Shown here: piece by piece, positions 29,422 to 37,924 of the stretch
Position numbering within the stretch: position 1 is the stretch's first letter
How the letters are laid out: every line of letters begins with the position of its first letter
Assembly (NCBI RefSeq): GCF_001421715.1
Contig: NZ_LMKP01000002.1
Span: 1-64,000, forward strand
Reading direction: 5' to 3'
Length of the DNA: 64,000 nucleotides
Origin: Sphingomonas sp. Leaf22
GTDB taxonomy: Bacteria > Pseudomonadota > Alphaproteobacteria > Sphingomonadales > Sphingomonadaceae
Notes under the pieces: generated by a model
Database searches by the model: none
What the model was told of the DNA's origin: nothing
The model's input: the letters and a program-made list of their open reading frames with translations, nothing else
Position numbers and translations under genes: made by a program

Positions 29422-30116
29422 CGATCCGCGTTGTCGGCGAGACCGGGTCGACCAATGCCGACCTGATCGCCGCTGCCGCGACCGGGGCGGAGGAAGGCCT
29501 CTGGTTGCGGGCCGAACGTCAATCGGCCGGACGAGGGCGGTTGGGGCGGAAATGGGCGGACGGTGCGGGCAATTTGTTCGCCAGCACGATCGTCCGGTTG
29601 CGCCCGCATGACCCGCCAGCGCATACCCTGACGCTGGTCGCCGCGGTCGCGCTGGCCGAAGCGGTTGCGGCGTTTGCGCCGGGGATCGCGACGATCAAAT
29701 GGCCGAATGATCTGATGGTTGGCGATGCGAAGCTGTCGGGTATCCTGCTCGAACGGTCCGGCAATGCGGTGGTCATCGGCTTCGGCGTCAATCTTTCCTC
29801 GCATCCGATGCTTCACGATCGTCCGACGACTTGTCTCGCGGCGGAAGGTTTAAGCGTTGGGTCGGACGCGTTGCTCGCGGAACTGCGCGACCGTTTTTCG
29901 GCCTGGGTCGCACTATGGCGGACGGACGATCCGTCGATTGTCCGCATCGCCTGGGAAAAAATGGCCCATCCCGCCGGCACTGTGCTTCGGGTACGCTTGC
30001 CCGACGGTCGTCAGCAGTCGGGACGGTTCGACGGCCTCCAAGCCGATGGAGCGTTGCGGCTGATCGATGAGGGCGGCAAGCCGGTGATCGTCCACGCCGG
30101 CGATGTTTCGGCGTGA
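29388..30116 (+). CDS. birA: biotin--[acetyl-CoA-carboxylase] ligase
   Basis: Activates biotin with ATP and attaches it to the lysine of carrier proteins. About 242 residues: catalytic domain and C-terminal SH3-like cap, without the DNA-binding repressor domain of E. coli BirA. The biotin/ATP loop GRGRLGRKW, TIKWPNDLMVGDAKLSGILLE and GFGVNLSSHP are clear. The start is awkward: homology begins at TIRVVGETGSTN, right at the nuoN stop, and no ATG lies there. The GTG at 29388 lies 34 bases inside nuoN; a CTG at 29418 would also fit. Confidence 0.92.
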   Translation: MVADGGSGTVLTIRVVGETGSTNADLIAAAATGAEEGLWLRAERQSAGRGRLGRKWADGAGNLFASTIVRLRPHDPPAHTLTLVAAVALAEAVAAFAPGIATIKWPNDLMVGDAKLSGILLERSGNAVVIGFGVNLSSHPMLHDRPTTCLAAEGLSVGSDALLAELRDRFSAWVALWRTDDPSIVRIAWEKMAHPAGTVLRVRLPDGRQQSGRFDGLQADGALRLIDEGGKPVIVHAGDVSA

Positions 30117-30223
30117 CGCGATCGTTACAATGCGTGTGCGGCCTTGCGGAGCGCTTGTCGTGGCCCGCCGCACGCTCTAGCGGGAAGGAGAACCACGCCG
30201 GTCGGGCGTGACGGGGAAGTTCG

Positions 30224-31015
30224 ATGCTGCTTGCGATCGATGCCGGCAATACCAACATCGTCTTCGCACTGGTCGATGGCGAGGTGATCGTCGCGCGCTG
30301 GCGCATCGCGACTGATCCGCGACGGACGGCGGACGAATATGCGGTATGGCTGAGCCAGCTGCTGGCATTGGGCGGTCGTGACCGGTCGGTGGTAGAGGCA
30401 GTGATTATCGGCACGGTCGTCCCGCGCGCGCTGCATAACCTCGAAGTGCTCGCCAGCAAGTATTTCGGAGTCGAGGCCCTCGTTGCCGGGCGCGGCGCGG
30501 CGACATTCGGCATCGCGCTCGATGTCGAAGAGCCGCATACGGTCGGTGCCGATCGCGCGTTGAATGCGATCGCGGCGCATGCGGCCCATCCGGGCGATCT
30601 GATCGTCGTCGATTTCGGCACGGCCGCGACGTTCGACGTAGTTGCTTATACCGGAGCGTATAAAGGCGGGATCATCGCGCCGGGTATCAACCTGTCGCTC
30701 GATGCGCTGGTGACGGCGGCGGCCAAGCTGCCGCGCATTGCGATCGAAGCGCCAGCGTCGAAGACGGTGATCGGCCGCAATACCGCCGATCAGATGCACA
30801 TCGGCATTTATTGGGGCTATATCGCGATGATCGAGGGGCTGGTCGCGCGGATGAAGGCGGAAATCGGCCGCCCGGTTCGTGTGATCGCCACCGGCGGGCT
30901 GGCGATCCTGTTCGAGAAACATACGCAGGTCTTCGATTCGATCGAACAAGACCTGACGATCACGGGACTGGCGATGCTGTGGCGCCGCACCCATATTTCT
31001 GCAGCAACGTACTGA
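30224..31015 (+). CDS. coaX: type III pantothenate kinase
   Basis: First committed enzyme of coenzyme A synthesis, of the acetyl-CoA-insensitive CoaX type. 263 residues of the ASKHA fold. Phosphate-binding [14 protein letters not shown] opens the protein, then [14 protein letters not shown], the catalytic [25 protein letters not shown] and [15 protein letters not shown]. The GTG/ATG ambiguity is absent: the ATG at 30224 gives the canonical start. A 107-base gap after birA carries no gene. Confidence 0.95.
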   Translation: MLLAIDAGNTNIVFALVDGEVIVARWRIATDPRRTADEYAVWLSQLLALGGRDRSVVEAVIIGTVVPRALHNLEVLASKYFGVEALVAGRGAATFGIALDVEEPHTVGADRALNAIAAHAAHPGDLIVVDFGTAATFDVVAYTGAYKGGIIAPGINLSLDALVTAAAKLPRIAIEAPASKTVIGRNTADQMHIGIYWGYIAMIEGLVARMKAEIGRPVRVIATGGLAILFEKHTQVFDSIEQDLTITGLAMLWRRTHISAATY

Positions 31016-31060
31016 ACGAAACCCAACCCGCGAATGGGCGCGGGCATTGAAAGAGATTGA

Positions 31061-32701
31061 GTGACACCAAAGAAAGAACTGTTGTTCGTCGCGCTTGGCG
31101 GGTCGGGCGAAATCGGCATGAACGTCAACCTGTACGGGACCGCCGGCAAATGGCTGATGGTCGATTGCGGCGTGACGTTCGCCGATCCGGGCTATCCCGG
31201 CATCGACGTGATGCTGCCCGACCTGCAATTCATCGAGGAACGCGGCGATCAGCTGCTCGGCATCGTCATCACCCATGGCCATGAGGACCATATCGGCGCG
31301 CTGCCCTATCTGGCCGCCGATCTCGGCGTGCCGATCTATGCGACGCCGTTCACGGCCGGTCTGATCCGCGGCAAGCTGGACGAAGAAGGCATTGCCGATC
31401 GGGTGAAGCTGAAGATCGTGCAGCTGGGTGGTGACGTTAATGTCGGTCCGTTCGGCGTCCGCTTCGTACCGATGGCGCATTCGATCCCCGAGTCGACCTC
31501 GCTGGTCATTTCCACGCCGCACGGCAAGGTATTCCATTCGGGCGACTGGAAGCTCGACGATCAACCGATGGTCGCGACGCCGGCCAGCCCGGCCGAACTC
31601 ACCGCGATCGGCGATGAGGGCATCCTCGCGCTAGTGTGCGATTCGACGAATGTCTTCAATACCGAGGCATCGGGATCGGAAGCCGACGTTCGCAAGGGGC
31701 TGTTCGAACAGATCGCCTCTGCCGAAGGGCGGCGGGTGATGGTCACCAGCTTCGCGTCCAATGCCGCGCGACTGCATACGCTGGGCGAGGTCGCACGCGA
31801 CACCAACCGCAAGGTTTGCGTGGCGGGCCGTTCGCTCGACCGCATTCTGAAGGTCGCCAAGGCGACGGGCTATCTGAAGAGTTTCCCGCAGACCGTCGAT
31901 TTCGACACGGCGATGCGGCTGCCACGCGATCAGGTCCTGATCATCGCGACCGGTGGGCAGGGCGAACAGCGCGCGGCGCTGGCCCGGATCGCCAATCGGG
32001 AACATCAGCTCAGCCTCCAGTCCGGCGACCGGGTCATCTTCTCGTCGAAGCAGATCCCCGGCAACGAAGTCGCGATCGGTCGCATCCAGAACCAGCTTGC
32101 TGCGGCCGGGATCGAAATGGTCACCGATCGGCAGGCGCATGTCCATGTCTCGGGCCATCCCGGTCGGCCGGAACTGGCCAAGCTCTATGGCTGGCTGCGT
32201 CCGAAGGTTCTCGTGCCAGTCCATGGCGAGATGCGCCACCTGATGGAGCATGCCCGGTTCGCCCTGTCGCAGGGCATCGGTCAGACGCTGGTTCAGACCA
32301 ATGGCGATATCGTACGTCTCGCGCCGGGCAATCCGACCAAGGTCGGACAGGCGGCCGTTGGGCGACTGGCGCTGGATGGCGACGTCATTCTGCCGGCGGA
32401 CGGCACGACGATCAACGAACGCCGCAAACTGGCGGCGTTCGGCCATATGTCGGTAGCGGTCGCGATTGACCGGCGCGGGCAGTTGATCGGTCAGCCGCAG
32501 ATCCGGGTACAGGGCGTACCGGTCGAAGAAGACCGCGAACCCTTCCTCGAGGAAGCGGTCGATGCAGCGGCAGAGACGGTCGCGGCCAAGGGGCGGGAGC
32601 GGTCCAAGCTGCCGGAAGCGATCCGCCTTGCGGTTCGCCGCGTCGCAACGCGCTGGACCGGCAAGAAGCCGGTCGTCGACGTGCTGATCATTCCGGCCTG
32701 A
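31061..32701 (+). CDS. rnj: ribonuclease J
   Basis: Metallo-beta-lactamase/beta-CASP nuclease with 5'-3' exo- and endoribonuclease activity, used in RNA processing and decay in alphaproteobacteria. 546 residues. The GGSGEIGMNVNLYG start, the zinc motif THGHEDHIG (H72, H74, D76, H77), FHSGDWKLDDQP, CDSTNV, and the beta-CASP VTSFASNAARL and HVSGHP motifs are intact. The GTG start at 31061 gives MTPKKELLFVALGG. The coaX-rnj-DUF1467 order is common in this class. Confidence 0.95.
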   Translation: MTPKKELLFVALGGSGEIGMNVNLYGTAGKWLMVDCGVTFADPGYPGIDVMLPDLQFIEERGDQLLGIVITHGHEDHIGALPYLAADLGVPIYATPFTAGLIRGKLDEEGIADRVKLKIVQLGGDVNVGPFGVRFVPMAHSIPESTSLVISTPHGKVFHSGDWKLDDQPMVATPASPAELTAIGDEGILALVCDSTNVFNTEASGSEADVRKGLFEQIASAEGRRVMVTSFASNAARLHTLGEVARDTNRKVCVAGRSLDRILKVAKATGYLKSFPQTVDFDTAMRLPRDQVLIIATGGQGEQRAALARIANREHQLSLQSGDRVIFSSKQIPGNEVAIGRIQNQLAAAGIEMVTDRQAHVHVSGHPGRPELAKLYGWLRPKVLVPVHGEMRHLMEHARFALSQGIGQTLVQTNGDIVRLAPGNPTKVGQAAVGRLALDGDVILPADGTTINERRKLAAFGHMSVAVAIDRRGQLIGQPQIRVQGVPVEEDREPFLEEAVDAAAETVAAKGRERSKLPEAIRLAVRRVATRWTGKKPVVDVLIIPA

Positions 32702-32711
32702 CGAGCGACGC

Positions 32712-32972
32712 ATGACCTGGCAATCGGCGCTCGCCATCTACCTGCTGTTCTGGGTGCTGGCGATGTTTCTGGTGTTGCCGTTCGGGGTTCGCACGACGCA
32801 GGAAGCGGGCGAACCCCCGGTGCCGGGACAGGCCGACAGCGCACCATCGGGGTTCCACTTCGGGCAGATGGCGTGGCGGACGACATTGGTATCCGCAGTG
32901 CTGTTCGGCGGCTTCTACCTCAACTACGTTTATGGTTGGGTGACCGCCGACATGCTGAATCTCTACAATTAG
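32712..32972 (+). CDS. DUF1467 family membrane protein
   Basis: An 86-residue protein with two membrane helices (ALAIYLLFWVLAMFLVLPFG and TTLVSAVLFGGFYLNYVYGW) joined by a polar Pro/Glu-rich loop. It fits the DUF1467 family, which alphaproteobacteria keep next to RNase J; no function is known. It starts 10 bases after rnj. Its stop overlaps, tail to tail, the stop of the degraded ATPase gene on the other strand. Confidence 0.82.
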   Translation: MTWQSALAIYLLFWVLAMFLVLPFGVRTTQEAGEPPVPGQADSAPSGFHFGQMAWRTTLVSAVLFGGFYLNYVYGWVTADMLNLYN

Positions 32973-33564
32973 GCGACGTCCAATCGATCATGGTTTCGAC
33001 CAGGTCGTGCGTGCGGGTCGCAAGTGATTTCACGATACAGGCGAAAATGGCTGGTTTCCTCCAGCGTCGTCGGGCGCACGCCGAAGTGCTTGGCTTGCTC
33101 ATGGATCGGCGTCGGGCAGTACCATCAAGATCGGCGAGTGGGTCGCCATGATGACCTGACAGGTGCCCCCGCGTTGCAGGGTACGGAGCAGCTTCAGGAA
33201 ATCGAACTGCCTGGAGTCCGGTTCGTCGAGAAGGAACAGTCCCCCTTCGCACAATCGTTCCTCGAAGACATAGAGGAAGCCTTCGTCGTGCCCTGCGCAC
33301 CGCCGCCTTCGCCAAAACCGGCCATCGTCGCGATCGCTTCGAGCAGCGTCGACTTTCCCGAACCATTCTCGTCGACGAGAATGGTGATCGGTTTTTCGAA
33401 CGTCAGATCGAAGAGTCCGTTTGAAAAGGCACCGCCTGCGAAACTCGCTTTACCACGAGTTTTCAAACAACCTCGAAGCCGCCGTCGAACATGATCGGCA
33501 GCGAAAAGGGATAGGCGCTCGGGTCCTGTGCCGCCAGCGCATCGTCGGTCAGCCAGACACGCAC
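32969..33564 (-). pseudogene. COG3910-type AAA/ABC-like ATPase, multiply disrupted
   Basis: Pieces in three frames on the minus strand reconstruct a small ABC-like ATPase of roughly 250 residues. The GTG at 33564 begins MRVWLTDDALAAQD, with the family's AYPFSLP, then stops. After an inserted palindrome (33419-33468) another frame gives FEKPITILVDENGSGKSTLL (Walker A, with D for the usual G). The middle of the protein, about 90 residues, is missing. A third frame gives HDEGFLYVFEERLCEGG, LFLLDEPDSRQFDF (Walker B, short of its usual LSPQ) and VIMATHSPILM. A TGA follows, and the C-terminal HFGVRPTTLEETSHFRLYRE lies in yet another frame. At least four lesions make this non-functional. Confidence 0.8.
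33419..33468. repeat. 50-base palindromic element inside the ATPase pseudogene
   Basis: Outer inverted repeats GTTTGAAAA (33419-33427) and TTTTCAAAC (33460-33468) enclose an inner hairpin of AAACTCG and CGAGTTT. The ATPase reading frames change exactly across it. A related hairpin with the same GTTTGAAAAC-CG-CG-GTTT pattern lies at 36691-36722. I read it as a small inserted repeat. Confidence 0.6.
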
Positions 33565-33597
33565 GTTCGGCGTGCCATCACGTCCCCGGCAAAACCG

Positions 33598-35871
33598 TTA
33601 GTTCCGCAACCGCTCGATCGCCTGCGCCAGCACGACGTACAGCTTGCCCATGTCCGACGACAACAGGGTCACACCCATCGGCGATCCGTCGCGCAAGCCG
33701 AGGATCTGACGCAGCATCGTCTCGAAATCGTGAATGTATCGGTTCACCTGATCGCGGAAGCCGGGATCGGCATCGTACAAGGCGGCGATCTCGCGTGCCT
33801 GCGTCCCGTCGACCAGCCGCACCGCACGCCGGGTGAAGACGCCGCGATCACCCTTTAGATAAGCGGCCCATGCCGTATCGGAGACATCGGTCGACAGCGA
33901 CCGTGCGATGTCGATCGCGGCCGAGTTCATTGCCTCGATCAACAGCGAAACGCGGCGCGAAAATTGGTCGCTGTTGGCGGTTTCTTGTTCGGCGCGGGCC
34001 GTGGCCATGCGTTCGTCAAATTGTTTACTGTTGTCGACGATGTCGAGCATCTGCCGCGACAGCCGTTCCGATGCCTCGATCGCCGAGGCGACGGCGTGAT
34101 TGGCGATGGCGGACAATTCCGCGACCTGTCCCGTCACCGCGCTGTCGACGGCGTTGGCGAGCGCGCGCGCACCGCGTATTTCCAGATCGCGGGCAGCATC
34201 GGGCAGGACCTTCGCCAGCGTCTCGCGAGCCTGTTCGCTCGCCGCTTCGGCGGTATCGCGAATGCGGAGCATCGCTTCGGTCAGGCGCGGCGCGGCGTCT
34301 TCGGCGAAGTGGATCGTCGTCGCGATGGTCTCGTCGACGATGGTACGGACATTCTCGATCCGGTCGGCACCACGGTCGAGCGTGTCGAGCAGCGATTGCT
34401 GCACCGTCGACAGCGTGTCGCGCTGCATCGCCACGACCCCGGCAATCGCCTCGATCGCGTCGTGCGTGCTTTCGGCGGCGGTGACCAGCGCGAGCAGTTC
34501 GGGCTTGGACTGGGCGACGACGGCGCGACTGGCAGCGATGCGACTGTCGAGCCGGTCGAGCGCACCTGGCAGCGTTTCGTCCATCTCGCGCGCCGCCGCG
34601 TCGAGCGCGGTCAGGACTTCCTCGGCACTGGCGATCACGCGGCGGGCGGTACCGTCGCCATTGGCCAGCGCGTCGGCAAGGGCATCGGCCACCTGCGTCA
34701 GGGCAGCGACCGATCCGGCCACCGCCTGAGTCCGTTCGACCCCCGTCACCCGCAAGCGTTCGAAGCGATCATCGACCCCCGCCAGCCCGTCGTTCAGCAG
34801 GGTCAGCAGCGCCTCGCCGTCGCGACGCCGATCGTCTAGCCGTTCGGCGAGCAGGTGGATGGCGGCGTCGATCCTGCCGACACGATCGGCGAGCTGTTCG
34901 GCACCCTCGCGTCCGGCGCGTTCGATCGCCGATCCATTCGCCTCGATCATCGCGATCGTCGCATCGCCCTGCGCGGTGATCGCCTTGCGCGATTCGTCGA
35001 TGGCGGCGGCAGCGCGTTCGAGCACCGCGTCGATCGCTTCGGACATGGTGGCGATGACCGATTCGAGGCGGACGCCGGCACTTTCGCTGGTCGCTTCCAT
35101 CCGGTTCATATGCGCCGCCAGCCGCTGCGCCGCGCCCCCGGCCAGTTGATCGGCCTCCCGCGAGCGTTGCGCGACGACGACCAGTTGCGCGTCGAGCGCC
35201 GCAACCCGTTCGCTGGCCGACAGGCCGGTGGCCTCGACCAGCGCGGCCATTTCCGCTGCTTCGGCACGGGCGCGGGGCAGGGAGGACAGCACCGTCGCCA
35301 GCCGCTGTTGCGTGGCATCGGCCACCCGATCGAGCCGGCCGGCGGTCATGCCGATCGCCTCGACCTGTTCGCCCATCCCGGCACTGACGCCGCGCAGCCG
35401 ATCGGTCGCACTGTCGCCCAGCGTCAGCAGCGATTGCGTCTGTTCGGCCAGTTCCCTGCGCGATTCCGACAATGTCTGTCGAACGCGGGCGATCACGACC
35501 TCCAAGGCTTGTGCCTCGGCCCGCATCGCCTGCGCGGTTGCGGCGAACCGCCGTGCCTCCGCCCGGCTGTTCCGACGAAGCAGCAGCCAGCCGACGCCGA
35601 GCAGCATCGGCGGCACGCACAGCGCGGCAATGAACGATACCAGCCCGATCGGCCCCAGCGCCGGCAGCGACGGCGCGCTCCATGCCAGCATCCCGCCGGT
35701 CCAGCCGAGCACCGCGATGCCGGCAAGCGTCGGTCCGATCCAGTTGCGCCGGATCGGTTCGGGTTCGGGGACAGCCTCCGCCAACCAGTGTTGCGCCTCG
35801 TCCTGCGCGACATGTTCGCCGTCGGAATGCTGGTGGTGCTGTTGCAGCTCCGTGATCGAACCCCCATTCAT
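33598..35871 (-). CDS. large membrane-anchored coiled-coil protein, TipN-like
   Basis: 757 residues. A polar N-terminus is followed by two membrane helices (about 45-63 and 70-97), then about 500 residues of Ala/Glu/Arg-rich helical sequence with coiled-coil character, and a more conserved C-terminal block. That block holds SRRVSLLIEAMNSAAIDIA, DTAWAAYLKGDRGVFTRRAV and VNRYIHDFETMLRQIL. Two N-terminal membrane segments plus a giant coiled coil is the plan of Caulobacter TipN, the birth-scar polarity factor, and the C-terminal block looks like its conserved end. This is a resemblance by architecture and memory, not by alignment. It is divergent from the HPt-like gene. Confidence 0.7.
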   Translation of the reverse strand: MNGGSITELQQHHQHSDGEHVAQDEAQHWLAEAVPEPEPIRRNWIGPTLAGIAVLGWTGGMLAWSAPSLPALGPIGLVSFIAALCVPPMLLGVGWLLLRRNSRAEARRFAATAQAMRAEAQALEVVIARVRQTLSESRRELAEQTQSLLTLGDSATDRLRGVSAGMGEQVEAIGMTAGRLDRVADATQQRLATVLSSLPRARAEAAEMAALVEATGLSASERVAALDAQLVVVAQRSREADQLAGGAAQRLAAHMNRMEATSESAGVRLESVIATMSEAIDAVLERAAAAIDESRKAITAQGDATIAMIEANGSAIERAGREGAEQLADRVGRIDAAIHLLAERLDDRRRDGEALLTLLNDGLAGVDDRFERLRVTGVERTQAVAGSVAALTQVADALADALANGDGTARRVIASAEEVLTALDAAAREMDETLPGALDRLDSRIAASRAVVAQSKPELLALVTAAESTHDAIEAIAGVVAMQRDTLSTVQQSLLDTLDRGADRIENVRTIVDETIATTIHFAEDAAPRLTEAMLRIRDTAEAASEQARETLAKVLPDAARDLEIRGARALANAVDSAVTGQVAELSAIANHAVASAIEASERLSRQMLDIVDNSKQFDERMATARAEQETANSDQFSRRVSLLIEAMNSAAIDIARSLSTDVSDTAWAAYLKGDRGVFTRRAVRLVDGTQAREIAALYDADPGFRDQVNRYIHDFETMLRQILGLRDGSPMGVTLLSSDMGKLYVVLAQAIERLRN

Positions 35872-35968
35872 AACTGACCGTCTATCATGGTCGTCATCCG
35901 AACGACAGAGCGGTCGAACCGGTGGCCCGGTAACCTTCTTTTAACCTTTTGGGGCGTATTCTTAACCC

Positions 35969-36259
35969 ATGGTCTATGATCCCGGAGCAATCGATGCGGC
36001 GCTGGCGGCGGCGTTGGGCGACGAACCCCAACTGATCGCGGAGCTTCGCCGTGCCTTTACCGAAAGCGCGAAGAAGGCGCTCAGCGCGTTGGATGCCGCC
36101 GATGCCGAAGGGTGGCAGCCGGCGGCACTCCGGCTGAAGGGACTGGCGGCGAGCTTCGGCGCGGTCGACCTGATGGGGCTGTCGGCGGCGGCTGCGGCGG
36201 CTCCGGCCGGCGATACGGTCGTGCTGGCGAAGCTGCACGAGGCGATCGACGATCTTTAA
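35969..36259 (+). CDS. HPt-domain-like protein lacking the phospho-histidine
   Basis: A 96-residue four-helix protein that follows the histidine phosphotransfer pattern: an early LIAELRRAFTESAKKALSAL helix and the central LRLKGLAASFGAVDLMGLSA. In true HPt domains the central motif reads A-H-x-L-K-G; here it reads A-L-R-L-K-G, so leucine 54 stands where the phosphorylated histidine should be. It may be a non-phosphorylatable partner or decoy, or simply have lost signalling. The start ATG is 97 bases from the divergent TipN-like gene, with AT-richer promoter sequence (TTTTAACCTTTTGGGG) between. Confidence 0.72.
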   Translation: MVYDPGAIDAALAAALGDEPQLIAELRRAFTESAKKALSALDAADAEGWQPAALRLKGLAASFGAVDLMGLSAAAAAAPAGDTVVLAKLHEAIDDL

Positions 36260-36293
36260 GGCCGGTCGACATTCAGCGATAACCACGGAATTT

Positions 36294-36389
36294 CGTCATT
36301 CCCGCGCAGGCGGGAATCCATAGACGCCGACGGTTGGGCTCTATCCGCGACGCTGGCGTATATGGACTCCCGCCTGCGCGGAAGTGACG
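36294..36389. repeat. 96-base inverted repeat
   Basis: Arms CGTCATTCCCGCGCAGGCGGG-AATCCAT (36294-36321) and its near-exact reverse complement at 36362-36389 (two mismatches) flank a 40-base centre. It is the first of three palindromic elements in the 475-base gene-free gap 36260-36734. Related GACATTC words flank it at 36267 and 36456. Confidence 0.75.
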
Positions 36390-36478
36390 AGAGGGGATGG
36401 AACACGATTCCTGCGCCCAACGAACTGAATGTCGATCCCGCCTAGGGCCGATCGACATTCGGTAAGGTTTCAACTTCT

Positions 36479-36665
36479 CCCCTCCCTTACAAGAGCGTCG
36501 GGCCGGTCATGCCCCCGGCATGACCTAAACAGTGCGGGGCACTGTTTACCCGAAGCTGGGTCGGGGGTGGGTTGGCCCGCGAGGGAGCGTACCGCCAGCC
36601 CCAAACCTACCCACCCCCAGCCCCTCCCTTGTCAGGGAGGGGAGCAGTTTGCTGGCCTGACACCT
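36479..36665. repeat. composite palindromic repeat rich in CCCCTCCCTT
   Basis: Begins CCCCTCCCTTACAAG and ends CAGCCCCTCCCTTGTCAGGGAGGGG. Within it are a perfect nine-pair hairpin AAACAGTGC-GGG-GCACTGTTT (36529-36549) and imperfect arms GGGTCGGGGGTGGGTT / AACCTACCCACCCCC. No coding signal. It looks like a second dispersed intergenic element. Confidence 0.55.
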
Positions 36666-36690
36666 GACTGTCGATCGGTCCTGGGAGTTC

Positions 36691-36722
36691 GTTTGGAAAC
36701 GCGCTTCGGCGCGTTTTCAAAC
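36691..36722 (-). terminator. hairpin after the VWA gene, repeat-derived terminator
   Basis: A 14-pair stem (GTTTGGAAACGCGC / GCGCGTTTTCAAAC, one mismatch) with a TTCG tetraloop, 13 bases beyond the stop of the minus-strand VWA gene. It belongs to the same sequence family as the element at 33419-33468. It could end the VWA transcript, although no long T-run follows. Confidence 0.5.
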
Positions 36723-36734
36723 AGCATCTCACGC

Positions 36735-37913
36735 TTATCGCCGGCGCGATAATTCGCGCATGGCGGCGTCCAGCCCGTCGAGGGTCAGCGGGTACATCCG
36801 ATCGGCGAACAGGTCGCGGATCAACTGCGTCGAGTGCGACCATTGCCAATGGTCCGGCGGCGCGGGATTGATCCACGCCGCCGATCGCCAATGGGCGGTC
36901 AGGCGTTGCAGCCAGACCGCGCCGGCTTCGGCATTGCCATGTTCGACCGATCCGCCGGGCTGCAGGATCTCGTAGGGGCTCATCGCCGCGTCGCCGACCA
37001 GGACAAGGCGGTAGTCCGGACCATAGGTCCGCAGCAGGTCGGCAGTCGGGGTCCGTTCGGTCCAGCGACGGCGGTTATCGCGCCAGACGCCTTCGTAAAT
37101 GCAGTTGTGGAAATAGAAGAAGTCGAGATGCCGGAATTCGGCAGTGGCGGCGGAGAACAACTCCTCGACCTGCTCGACGAACGGGTCCATCGATCCACCG
37201 ACATCGAGGAACAGCAGCAGCTTGACGGCATTGCGCCGTTCCGGCCGCATCGCAACGTCGAGAAAGCCGCGTCGCGCCGTTCCCGCGATCGTCGCGTCGA
37301 GATCGAGTTCGTCGGCGGCCCCTTCGCGGGCGAAGCGTCGCAGGCGACGCAGCGCGACCTTCAGGTTGCGGGTGCCGAGTTCGCGCTGGTTGTCGAGGTT
37401 GCGAAACGCGCGCTGTTCCCAGACCTTGACCGCGCGGCGATGGCGGCTCTCTCCGCCGATCCGGACGCCTTCGGGATTATAGCCGCCATGGCCGAACGGA
37501 CTGGTGCCGCCGGTACCGATCCATTTCGATCCGCCTTCATGCCGGTCATGCTGTTCGGCCAGCCGTTGCCGCAACCGGTCCATGAGTGCGTCCCAATCGC
37601 CCGTCGCCGCGACCTTCGCCATGTCGTCGGGTGAGAGATAGCGTTCGGCGATGCGACGCAGCCATTCGTCGGGCATGGAGACCGGATCGACGCCCGCCGT
37701 GCCGTCGATGCCGGCAAAGGCCTGTCCGAACACCCGGTCGAACCGGTCGATCAGGCTCTCGTCCTTGACGAAGGTCGTACGGGCTAAATGATAGAAGCTG
37801 TCCAGCGTCCGGTCGATCACGCCACGCTCGATCGCTTCGAGCAGGACCAGATGCTCGCGGATGCTGACCGCGATGCCGGCGGTGCGCAGCGCCTCGACGA
37901 ACGAATGGAACAT
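36735..37913 (-). CDS. VWA domain-containing protein (CoxE-like)
   Basis: A 392-residue cytosolic protein of the COG3552/CoxE type, which acts with MoxR AAA+ ATPases in assembling or remodelling protein complexes. An N-terminal helical half (FVEALRTAGIAVSIREH, FDRVFGQAFAG) is followed by a VWA fold with the degenerate metal site FLDVGGSMDPFVEQ; DxGxS replaces the ideal DxSxS. GPDYRLVLVGDAAMSPYEI and WINPAPPDHWQWSHST are typical. I start at the ATG at 37913; ten residues further upstream would be encoded by the adjacent inverted-repeat element. A MoxR gene lies 2.2 kb away on the same strand. Confidence 0.88.
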   Translation of the reverse strand: MFHSFVEALRTAGIAVSIREHLVLLEAIERGVIDRTLDSFYHLARTTFVKDESLIDRFDRVFGQAFAGIDGTAGVDPVSMPDEWLRRIAERYLSPDDMAKVAATGDWDALMDRLRQRLAEQHDRHEGGSKWIGTGGTSPFGHGGYNPEGVRIGGESRHRRAVKVWEQRAFRNLDNQRELGTRNLKVALRRLRRFAREGAADELDLDATIAGTARRGFLDVAMRPERRNAVKLLLFLDVGGSMDPFVEQVEELFSAATAEFRHLDFFYFHNCIYEGVWRDNRRRWTERTPTADLLRTYGPDYRLVLVGDAAMSPYEILQPGGSVEHGNAEAGAVWLQRLTAHWRSAAWINPAPPDHWQWSHSTQLIRDLFADRMYPLTLDGLDAAMRELSRRR

Positions 37914-37924
37914 GGCCGATGTCT

